From: Branchiostoma floridae
Lineage: Eukaryota; Chordata; Leptocardii; Amphioxiformes; Branchiostomatidae
Reading direction: 5' to 3'
DNA: 37,817 bases
Assembly (NCBI RefSeq): GCF_000003815.2
Contig: NC_049989.1
Span: 21,236,945-21,274,761 of the forward strand
Shown: positions 18,211 to 27,399 of the stretch, in pieces
Numbering within the stretch: the stretch's first letter is position 1
How the letters are laid out: each line of letters starts with the position of its first letter
Notes under the pieces: model-generated
What the model saw: only the letters and a program-made list of their open reading frames with translations
Database searches by the model: none
What the model was told of the DNA's origin: nothing
Translations under genes and position numbers: made by a program

Positions 18211-18724
18211 CAAAGTCCTTTAAATACATCCGAGATGCGTGGAAATCACCCACCTTCTTTGGTGGGAGATTCTGGTTCTCAGAGGGGTCCGACGTCGTCA
18301 GGCGGGTAGTCAGCATTCACAGGATGTTTCAACCTTGTCCCGCTACATCCTCGTGCTGACCGGTCAGCAGTGGTGGCCAATCACTGCTCGCCTCGCCCCT
18401 CTGGTCTCCAATTCTGCTCGTCTCTCTTGAGCCACAGCCAACAGGAGAAGATAATGACTGCGTATCACCCTTCGACGCCCTCTTTGAAATGCACTGTTGA
18501 GTTCAGTAACTGTAGCCGAATCACGCTAGTACAAAGACGGTTGCGTAATGAGGCGAATTTATACACGAACTGGAAAACCTTCATAACCCAAATCATACAG
18601 TCTCATAACAGACATATTACCCTCCCACGCAGCACAGGTTATACTTGGCGCCTCTCAAATACGTAAGAATTTACTCCAAGCCTTCAAGGATTTCATCCGT
18701 TAATCACTGAATCATCGCGTCATA
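18211..18724. other. Intergenic stretch upstream of HAO, no gene supported
   Basis: Several short open frames exist, but none shows splice sites or a recognisable domain. This may contain the HAO promoter, though I see no TATA box. Confidence 0.35.
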
Positions 18725-18897
18725 TAATCTCCAAGCAAATCCTACGGTAGCATAAGATAGTATCAAAAGCTGGCAGAGGAGTGAAGCCGGCCTAGGAGTG
18801 TGTTTCGTTTCAAGGCAAATGGACACTTTTTAGCTAACTACAGTCCTTGACCAGTTTGGTACCATCTTATGCCATTGTAAGATCTGCTTGGAGATTA
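18725..18897. mobile_element. hAT-like MITE, copy upstream of HAO exon 1
   Basis: The ends taatctccaagcaaatcct and agatctgcttggagatta enclose about 173 bp. The 8-bp duplication is GCGTCATA/GCGTCATT (18717-18724 and 18898-18905). It is about 150 bp before the HAO start codon and close in sequence to the copy at 19212-19385. Confidence 0.8.
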
Positions 18898-19043
18898 GCG
18901 TCATTGACCCCTGGGGGGTCGCGCATGAATACCGGTTCTGCTACCTTGGACCTTGAACACCAACTTCTGGAAGCCACTCACTTCCGGAAGCTTGTCTGTG
19001 CGAGCGCTGTTCCACTAAAACTCGAGTCCGTGTTTAGTCCACG

Positions 19044-22000
19044 ATGTCTGTAGCCACTCTAACCTCCATAGCAGACTTTGAGAAGTCTGCGCAGGAGAAG
19101 TTGCTGGATTATGTCTGGTCGTACTACAGTAAAACTGCAGGCACCGGGCAAACGTACCAAGATAACCTGGAGGCCTTTCGGCGGTAAGGTGTTGACATTT
19201 GCAGGCTGTTTTTATTTTCAAGCAGATCCTACGGTAGCCTAAGATAGTATCAAAAACTGGCAGAGGAGTGAAGCCGGCTTAGGAGTGTGTTTGGCTACCG
19301 GGGCAAATGGACACCTCTTGGCTGACTACACTCCTTGGCCAGTTTGGTACGATCGTATGCCAATGTAGGATCTGCTTGGAGATTAGGCTGTTTGTGGAAA
19401 CGAAAAAATGGAAACGTGTTCGTAAAAATGCCCGCAACTACTTTATTCACGTATTGAGTAGTTTGGTGTTTTTACCACACTTTTATTTTCGTTCCCGAAA
19501 GCTTCCCGGTCGTGCCCCGGTTTGGAAATGTGACGGCGCTATTTTTTCGACCTCTATTTAACCTTGATACATTATCACGCGACTTTGGACCCGCACGGGG
19601 TCGCGTGAGGACACTTATGCCAAAGCTCTCGCCAATCGCTAATTTTGTTTCTTACAATGTATTTTTCACGTTTAATTGCTATTTTACTGCTATTTTCTTG
19701 CCTAAATAAAATATTATGTTAAAATATCATGTTATCGAGAAGATTTTTCATAATTAAATATGAATAAATTATGCTTAACTTAATGACATTATTGGCCAAA
19801 ATCCAAGATGGTGAACCATACGACTAGATCAAGAATAACTAGATTATTATCCTTCAAATTTGTACCTACCTGGTATTTTTTCATAAAATAATATTTAAAT
19901 GTAAGTTTTTAGTCGTTTTCCATTGTCTTTTGCGATTATTTGCTGAAATTTGCAGTATTTTTATAATTCAAGGTGGTGATAATAAAGTGGCGAAGCAAAA
20001 CTGGTATCTTATATATGCATGTCGTCATTTTTGTAGCATACCTTGAAATTTTGGGAATACCATTTTTCATGGTTCCAGCCAATAGTCAAATTGATGACGT
20101 CATTATTGCGTCATATTACGTCATAATAGCTTTAAATTTCTGAAAATCTTGACATTATGTCTACATCATCCTCTTAAAATTTGGTGATTTAAAGAAAAGG
20201 AATGAAAGAAAAAAAAGAAAGATAAAGAAAGAAAGACAAAGACACCAGCAAAAACCTGTCATATTTGCCTTTCACGAAACATAAGAAGCCAGTACTTAAC
20301 CTGCCGTTCCCTCCCGCTCAGATACCGCCTCATCCCGCGCAACCTCCGTGACGTGTCCATCCGGGACACCTCGGTAACGGTCCTGGGCACCAAGCTGGAT
20401 ATCCCGGTAGCCATTGCGCCAACTGCCATTCACCGATTCGCTCATCCTGACGCGGAGTTGGCGACCGCCAAGGGTAGGTCAGGGGGTTAGAGGACTTTGT
20501 GTCCTCCTTCACAGACTTTGAACGGGGCTGGCTTTTATTTTATGGGATACTTTAAGAAGTTGTTTTCTATCCAATAAAAAAGAAATGACAAATAGATTAA
20601 GGAATATAAGAAGTTGTTTTCCATCCAGGCGCCGCCGCCATGAATACAGGGATGGTGCTGAGCTCCTGGTCTACCCGCTCCCTGGAGGAGGTTGCTGAAG
20701 CGGCTCCTGGCGGTGTTCACTGGTTCTACATGCTGTTCTTCAACGACCGTGGCTACGTGAAGCGCCAGCTGGAACGGGCAGAGCGAGCGGGATACTCCGC
20801 CATCTTCCTCACCATAGACCAGCCGTTATTCCCAAAGCCCGGGGCGTCACCTAGATCTTACCCGTTTACCGTTAGGTAATTACCTCCATGACATGAGCCC
20901 CCTAGCGTTTAACTTTGGAACTGCAGGGACGTTTTTGTCAACACATTCCAAAGAGGATAACTGAAGAAAGGACGGATTTCCATCATTTTAGGCATGCAGG
21001 TAGCTTAGGCAAAGATGTTCCTAATGGTATACACATGTACATGTTGTGCAATGGGGACTTCATTTGCATGATTAAGGAGAAATTTGTATAATTCCATCGT
21101 TTTCCATAACTTGACGTCAATAAATGTAACATGTAATTCATGATTTGTGAAACATAAACAGATACCAAATATGCAAATGAGGAATGTACCTTTTTTTTTG
21201 TTTTCGCACGCTCGCATCAGTTTTTGGGTTCCCAGAGAATGCCATCCAAATAATCAAATCAGCATGGCCTAAGATACATACAAAACGTCACTACCTAAGA
21301 TCCTTGTCTTTCTTACAAGGTTTCCAAACATCTTCGAGACCGACCCGCCCCACGCGTTCGGCACCGCGGAGTACCGACAGAGCCTGCTGGAGCTGGTGAA
21401 GGAGTACGCCACGTGGGAGGACGTGGAGTGGGTCGTGGCGAACACCAGGCTGCCAGTGGTTCTGAAGGGGGTTCTCTCAGGTAGAAGAAAATAGTGCATT
21501 TTCCTTCCGAAAATACTTTCATTAGGTTGGTACATCACAGGATTTAGCTGGAGTTTTCTTTTACACAACCAGTTAATATCACTTTAGCTGACGTTTCGAT
21601 AGACTATATAACCTAATAGCTTATATAACTGGAGTTCTGCTTCTTGCCGCTATATGTAGCCTATGTAGGTGGCGCTTTTGCGGCGAGAACACAAACCCAG
21701 ACGACGCTGGGGTTGACATCCTTATCCAGATTGCTTCTTTCATCCACCGGAACCGCCTGTTGTCTTCTTTATCTATTGCCTTGGCCCCTCCTCTGCATTT
21801 TGTTTACATTGACAGACACATAGATTCGAACCCGAGACCCTTTGGTTGAACATTCTTCCGTTACGTCACAGCCGGAATAAGCAAACATCTAAGCCCATGT
21901 TGATTTGATTATAATGACATTGGCCTTTCGTTATTCGGTCAAAGTAAACTGAAACAAAAAAGCCTGAGCTACTCTATGCTGATGTCACCGTTTTGTACCC

Positions 22001-24603
22001 GCCCCGCATATGCTGCAGGGGAAGATGCGAAGATGGCCGTGGACCGTGGAGTGAAGGGCATCTACGTGTCCAACCACGGCGGGAGGGAACTGGACGGTGT
22101 GCCGGCAACGGTCAGGAGAATCTTACACTTAACCTTGTTTTACTATAGCTACTGACATACGATAATGCAATGCCACAATAGGGAGCCAGGACACTGTTTC
22201 TACCCGCCTCTTAGACTGGTTGGGAACCAGTGAGTTGAGCCGACCCTGTAACAGGTTAGAGATGTTGTTGTTGTTTATTGTTGTGTGCTGTGTGTTGATG
22301 TGCCACACAGGGATATCGAACTCGGAGATTCGAGGAGTAGAAAACTAAAGAGGGAGTAGTGTAGCAGTGGAGGTTCAAGCGCCGCCAAACTGACCATGCT
22401 AAACGGGACTGACCCTTCTAGCGTAATGGTTTGCGTGCTGGGTTTGTGATCTGGCGGCTCGGGTTCGGCGCGGGTTTGCATCCCGGGAGCCAGGAGACTG
22501 TTTCTACCCTCCTCTTACACTGGTTCCCATGCTAACCCTGTAACAGGCTAGAGATGTGCCACACAGGGATATCGAACTCGGAGATTCGAGGACGAATCTT
22601 AAAAAGAAAAGGGTAATATAGTGGGGTTCAAGTGCCGCCAAACTGACCGTGCCAACGTCGAGTCGACTTCTATAATAGTCAAAGTTTGACCAGTGTTAAT
22701 ATATGACTGTTTGTAATTTACCATGGTGGTAAGGGAACCATTTTCTCCTTTATACGTCGATAAAGATTTAGACATTCAGCTTGACTTTGTCTTACCCTGT
22801 TTCCTATTGGACATCCGAAATTGTCTTCAGCTTTTTTTGCTTTCATAGTTAAGGATCTCTTCAGTGTCACTGACGAAAGATAGTGGATACTTCAGTGACC
22901 GTTTCCAAAATCGATTAGTAAATGCTTCCTGACGCACTTTTAATATTTTCCCTTTCCCGCCAGATTGACGTCTTGCCGCACATCGTCCGTGCAGTTGACG
23001 GTAAGGCGGAGGTTTACCTGGACGGAGGGGTCCGGACTGGGACGGACGTGCTGAAGGCCTTGGCGCTGGGGGCCAGATGTGTGTTCATCGGCAGGCCCGC
23101 TCTATGGGGTCTGGCCCACAATGTGAGTCCGATCTTCCAGGTTAGATCTTATGAAAAGTAAGGCTGACGTTACATTTCCCTACGGGGGCCCGGCCGGGTT
23201 GTTTGTGGAAACGAAAAATAGAATTGTGTACGTCAAATTGTACACAAATAATGCCCACGACGGCACGACTATTCTCTTTACGTCTTGTGTAGTTTGGTGT
23301 CTTTTATATCATATCATTTCGTTCCCGAAAGCTGCCCGGTCGCGCCCCGGCTTGGAGATGTGACGTAGGCCTAACGAAGTATGTAAGGATCCTTCAGAGT
23401 TTTTTTAGTACAAAATGTTGGACATTTTCCCTGTATGTGTATCTATATAGCCGGTATAACCGCCGTTCGGCGTAACACACCAGCTTCGCAGGCACGCGGT
23501 GCGGCAGCAGCTGGTTATATTACACTGAACGATCCGTCACACCTAGCTTTTGCACATCTACCTGCAAGCGTTCTTTAAAACTACCCAGAGAATGTTAAAT
23601 TCTTTATTCTATATTCTGTTTCTCTTTAGGGTGCAGAAGGAGTCCAGCAGGTTCTACAGATTCTTACAGAGGAACTCAGTCAGGCCATGGCCAGGGCAGG
23701 TACGGTATGTGTATACGTGGATAGTCCTTAGTAGGCTTAGGTCACATTTCCAAAGCGGGGCCCGGCCGGTCAGCTTTCGGGAGCGAACAGAATGACATAA
23801 AATACATCAAAATACCTAATATGTCAAAATAAGACTCATGGGCATGATTTGTGTATACTTCTAGGCATACATTTTCATTTTTCGTTTTTTAAAACATCCC
23901 GGCCGGGCCCCGCTTTGGAAATGTTACCTAAGCCTTACATGGCTAGGGTAGGTATTTGTTGATACTAGCAGCCAGTATCACATGACCAGAACAAGTACGT
24001 ATGTTTGCCCAGTCGGTATCATATGACATGTACGATTCGTATCACAGGTGCATGTGTAGTCAATGTGTGTGTCTTTTCTATCAGAACTCATTCCTACATC
24101 GGTATCTTAGCATGAATCACCATATATGATCTGGTAATCACTTTATGCTTTATATCACTTTAGGTTTTAGAGCATAATCTTAATACAGTGTGATTGTTTC
24201 ATGGAATAAAGAGACTCTTTTTACACAACCACAACTTTATATTCACCGACGTTTCGTTGACTGTCACCTTCCTGGTAGAAATTTTGACACATATGTACAT
24301 CACTTACGTTTGAGACCGCATCTGTAAGCAGCGACACCTGTTCTGCAGTACAATGGGAACCGGTCAGAGTTGCTCCTAGGAAAATGACAGTCACCGAAAC
24401 GTCGGTGAAACTAAAGCTGTGGTTGTATAAAAAGAGTCTAATCTATTCAGAGACAAAACAAATGATAAAACTCGTCATGGATGGTTATTTTCATGTTTTC
24501 AGGCTGTGCGAAGATATCCGACATCCAGCCGTCTCTTGTTGTGCACCAGTCGTGTTATGGCATACCAACTGTCAAAGCAGTGCCGACGTCAGATGAAAGC
24601 TAA
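19044..24603 (+). CDS. HAO1-like: 2-hydroxyacid oxidase (glycolate oxidase family, HAO-like), 8 exons, complete
   Basis: Exons: 19044-19183, 20322-20473, 20629-20875, 21320-21480, 22019-22110, 22964-23122, 23630-23699, 24503-24603. They give 373 aa, the usual length of the family, and all phases agree. The enzyme family is FMN-dependent and oxidises 2-hydroxy acids (glycolate, longer 2-hydroxy acids) to 2-oxo acids with release of H2O2, normally in peroxisomes. Seen: Tyr27 in WSYY, FMN-site PTA 80-82, SSW 109-111, Asp161, Lys229 in [14 protein letters not shown] with catalytic His253 and Arg256, DGGVR 284-288, GR 307-308. Odd: the strand QLY (spinach 127-129) reads YML (131-133), so the substrate Tyr is Leu; the position of spinach Arg164 is Pro168; the C-terminus (SDES) is not a PTS1 signal. 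HAO1, HAO2 and a diverged paralogue cannot be separated here. Confidence 0.92.
19184..19540. mobile_element. CCCGG-type TIR element remnant beginning at the HAO exon 1 donor
   Basis: gtttgtggaaacgaaaaaat and cgttcccgaaagcttcccgg match the element at 23158-23374. The left end gtaaggtgttgacattt resembles that element's left end (gtaaggctgacgttacattt). The splice donor GTAAGG would then be TIR sequence. The right end appears lost, and a hAT-like MITE is nested inside. Confidence 0.5.
19212..19385. mobile_element. hAT-like MITE in HAO intron 1, nested in another element
   Basis: The right end ggatctgcttggagatta is intact; the left end is mutated (ttattttcaagcagatcc). The flanking 8-bp duplication GGCTGTTT (19204-19211 and 19386-19393) is perfect. 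Removing the copy restores tttgcaggctgtttgtggaa, continuous with the CCCGG-type TIR element. It starts 28 bp after the exon 1 donor. Confidence 0.8.
19541..20321. other. HAO intron 1, AT-rich, no feature
   Basis: AT-rich intron with an A/G-rich run at about 20195-20245. I see no additional exon or structured repeat. Confidence 0.4.
20629..20875 (+). other. HAO exon 3: diverged substrate/FMN strand
   Basis: The exon covers residues 98-180. It holds [20 protein letters not shown], then [12 protein letters not shown] and [13 protein letters not shown]. Anchored on the conserved D-R, the family motif Q-L-Y-x-Y-K is Y-M-L-F-F-N here. The Arg-rich loop after D-x-P is Pro-rich. Both splice sites are canonical. 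Confidence 0.9.
21206..21273 (+). repeat. Interspersed repeat, CATCAGTTTTGGG family, in HAO intron 3
   Basis: It matches 17232-17305 over most of its length. Confidence 0.55.
21508..21610. repeat. Interspersed repeat in HAO intron 4
   Basis: aatactttcattaggttggta resembles repeats near 138 and 2192. ttttacacaaccag and gacgtttcg resemble the left arm of the foldback at 24211-24440. Confidence 0.45.
22019..22110 (+). other. HAO exon 5: catalytic His/Arg
   Basis: The exon encodes [20 protein letters not shown], then [10 protein letters not shown]. The H-G-G-R block is the FMN-dependent alpha-hydroxy acid oxidase signature and is intact. The donor is ACG|GTCAGG, weaker than the others. Confidence 0.92.
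22180..22655 (+). repeat. Directly repeated SINE-like units in HAO intron 5
   Basis: gggagccaggacactgtttc at about 22181 recurs at about 22485. aggttagagatg, tgccacacagggatatcgaa and cgccgccaaactgacc recur in the same order (about 22302 and 22557; 22381 and 22632). Between them, at 22415-22490, ctagcgtaatggtttgcgtg followed by gggtttgcatccc looks tRNA-like. I read this as two tandem tRNA-derived SINE copies. Confidence 0.6.
23158..23374. mobile_element. CCCGG-type TIR element in HAO intron 6
   Basis: The left end taaggctgacgttacatttc is inverted at the right (gagatgtgacgtaggcctaa). gcccggccggg and ccccggc blocks lie just inside. It has no coding capacity. Confidence 0.65.
23732..23937. mobile_element. 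CCCGG-type TIR element in HAO intron 7
   Basis: Near-perfect inverted ends: taggcttaggtcacatttcc, then aaagcggggcccggccgg, inverted at 23908-23937. It is the best-preserved of three related copies in this gene. Confidence 0.75.
24211..24440. repeat. Foldback MITE in HAO intron 7
   Basis: gagactctttttacacaacc at the left is inverted at the right (ggttgtataaaaagagtct). Inner arms pair as well (ttcaccgacgtttcg against cgaaacgtcggtgaa). It ends about 60 bp before HAO exon 8. Confidence 0.8.
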
Positions 24604-26727
24604 GGTCACAACCGGCCTTCCCTTTTTAGATCGTTTGTTTTGGGTGGCCACGTTTGGCCACTTACGCCCATGTTTTTGCACGTTGAGACAGCCAGATGTA
24701 CGTACTGCGGGTTGTAACCTTAGCTTAGCAACAGGAGAAAGCCTTTTTTCCAACTTATTTGTTCAAGAACACAATGATACAAACATTTTAAAAAGTGTGC
24801 AACAAAGATTTAAAAAATGTGCAACATGGTAACAATTACAGAAATACATGTAATAAGTCATATAACAAAATGGGCCTACATTCACATTAACGCTGGACTA
24901 CAGTCCACTAAGAACCTGCTATGACATTAATTTAGAATTGGACAACAATCGTGTATGGAACTATGATAACATTAACACTGGGTAAAGGTCCTGTGTGCAT
25001 ATTATTTTGGAAACGTTCATCTAAAAATTTAGTTGGTATATATGTGTGTATATATCGGAAACGGATACTGATATAGAATGCTAACGTCAATTAGAAGATG
25101 TGAAAGGACAAAAATGAAGAATTGATATTCAATATTCAGTGTTTTTCTTCGTCTGTTCAACCTGTCTGACCACTTAGATTTCATAATGAAGGCAACTTGT
25201 TTGGGCAAAACTACGCTCGCATCAGTTCTGGGGATCCGCAGGTCAATCCGAATATAGTTCAGGGCCTAAAACTTCAAGATTTTTTTCCTGGTCAAATGGG
25301 TAGAAATCCTGGCAGTTTTGAGGTGGGTGTGACAGGGGAGGATTTCTACTTTCTGATTAGGGCCAAAAAGCTGAGTTTTTGTCGTTGCTGAGGGGTATAA
25401 AGTTGGCCTTCTCACTGGGTTGTGGTGCGGTTTTGAGGTCAGGGGTCAATTGTTTCAGATTCCCGGAAGTTTCACCGTTAGAAAACTTAGATACTTGGCG
25501 AAATGTGTTTTTTCGGATAGCTGAGATGTCGGGCTTTCATATGAGGGTATGTTTGTGTGCCAGTAACGTCAGAAAGTTGAGTTATTAACAGTTTCTTTCT
25601 CCTCTTTTTTTTGTACAGGGAACCATTGTTTAGAGGCTGAATATTGAATGACCTGCGGATGCCCTTCTGGGGTTCCCATATCTAGAGGATCTCATCCATA
25701 TAATCAAATTAACATGGGCATAACGTCGTGATCAACTCCTGCAGTTGTCATACAGAATTCTTAGAGTCATCTCTGAGCTCAATTCGGGCAATACAGTTAG
25801 ATCAAAGAGCATAGTAATTGTTACACAGGACAAGCGTAACAGAAAAGTGGCTAGCCCCAAATCTGTGGCAGATTTCGCAAACAAATTTGTGAATCATTTG
25901 TTAGCATATAAGCTATCTATGGCAGTAAGGTAGTCCACCCATTATTCCAACAAAGGAACCAGCCCATGGCCAGTGCTACGCCACAGACTGCAGCAGCTTT
26001 AATATACTTAGGTCTGTTACCAGTTATGCAATACTAACAAAGAAATTGGCTTGACAAAGCACCGAGAAAGGTCCGTGACGGCTCCTAACATCTGCTTGGA
26101 GACCAGACGTGATCTGAGAAGAGGAACGGAAACAAGTTTATCTCTCCCCGTGAACTCCTGGAAAACGTGCCAGAGGACGGTGACCCCGCGGCTAGCTTCC
26201 GGTCTTCTCTGCCATGTCATCTCCTGATAGCCAGGAATTCTCCGAGCAGAGGTTGGGTGGGGGCCACTTGATAGCAGTGGTCGGATACCTTACACCCCCA
26301 CCCCCCCGCAATAATATAATATATAACTTTATTGCACAACAATTGTACGAGGTACAAAGTATGGCATCTACATAACTACAGTGCTATAACTTAACTTAGG
26401 GCTTATCTAACTAATACAGGAGTTGTAGTATGGGATAAGTTTCTTACAATCATTGGAGGCTTTTACAATCATTTGGGGAATTTCTAATGTCAATCCCGAC
26501 CACTGCCACCGACGCCCCGACCCCCCTCCCTTCGACCCAACTCAAGTTACTCCCCAGTACAAAACCGGTGCGCATTAAGAAACAATACAAAATGTAAATG
26601 CCCCCAAAAGTCTCTGTTTGGAGAGTATTGATAGCCTGGGCACCTATATATCTCCTTCGCAGACTTTCGGAGGCTTTACGATGGTTCAGGATCAGGGTAC
26701 TTTTCTCCAGAGTAACAGCTAGCTGAC
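24604..26727. other. HAO downstream and intergenic, mostly repeat remnants
   Basis: I see no clear AATAAA close to the HAO stop. A TIR end related to 15970-16320 lies at 24700-24730. Pieces of the CATCAGTTTTGGG family are at 25209-25240 and 25655-25720. ggaattctccgagcagaggt at about 26233 is one end of a MITE. A 62-codon frame at 25745-25933 has no recognisable domain. Confidence 0.4.
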
Positions 26728-26892
26728 TAATCTCCAAGCAGATCCTACAATGGCATAAAATAACACCAAACTGTCCAAGGAGTGCAGCCAAGAGGTATAT
26801 ATTTGCCGGTAGCGAAACACACTCCTAAGCCGGCTTCACTCCTCTGCCAGCTTTCTCTATCTAATGCTACCGTAGGATCTGCTTGGAGATTA
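26728..26892. mobile_element. hAT-like MITE (TAATCTCCAAGCAGAT family), inverted orientation
   Basis: Ends taatctccaagcagatccta and tgtaggatctgcttggagatt-type termini are present. Interior blocks (cctaagccggcttcactcct) are inverted relative to the copies at 18725 and 19212. The flanks TAGCTGAC and AAGCTGAC approximate an 8-bp duplication. It is upstream of the peroxidase promoter. Confidence 0.7.
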
Positions 26893-27259
26893 CAAGCTGA
26901 CCACGGAGCTGAACCAGACTACGTACTAAATCTTCTGCCGCCTGCCTGGACTACGAAAGCACCAGGCCTCTGCACATAAAAGAACCCACCCCGCTTATCG
27001 GATAATCGTGTTGGGTAATCTTTGACGTGAAGAGGTTTGGTTAATCGGTAACAGTATAGTGACGACCAGGGGCTAGTCTCTAACAGGCTCCACAGCCGGT
27101 CGCTGGAAAAATAGTACTGTAGAAATTGGCCCAATAGACAGAAAACAGCCTGTAGATAGTCCAGTAACCTACGTCAGAACACCCACCGAGAAGCCTGCGT
27201 AGGAGACTAAGAAATGCGCCAGAAGTTCGGCAGAGGAACCTCAGCCTGACTTCTCAGTA

Positions 27260-27335
27260 GCCGTACTTCCGGTGACGTCACAGCCAGCTGGCCGGGGGTA
27301 TATAACCCGCAGGTGAGGTGGGCACGCACAGTTCA
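27260..27335 (+). promoter_or_regulatory. Peroxidase core promoter: CRE plus TATA box
   Basis: A perfect palindromic CRE (TGACGTCA) lies at 27273-27280 and a TATA box (TATATAA) at 27299-27305. A start site about 25-30 bp downstream would fall near 27328-27335, about 70 bp before the ATG at 27400. CREs bind CREB/ATF-type factors; use here is inferred. Confidence 0.75.
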
Positions 27336-27399
27336 CAGCCAAACTTCACAAGAAACAGGACAGACAGTTGGACAGTTTCACTGCAGAAAAGCAAGCAAC

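Noticed and set aside
18153-18666. Gene upstream of HAO from overlapping frames
   Set aside because: The frames overlap a GT microsatellite and each other, with no recognisable protein family and no splice support.
25745-25933. 62-codon frame with a possible retroelement or host motif
   Set aside because: The phrase KSVADFANKFVNHL is faintly like LINE linker regions, but it is too short and lacks neighbours to support a call.
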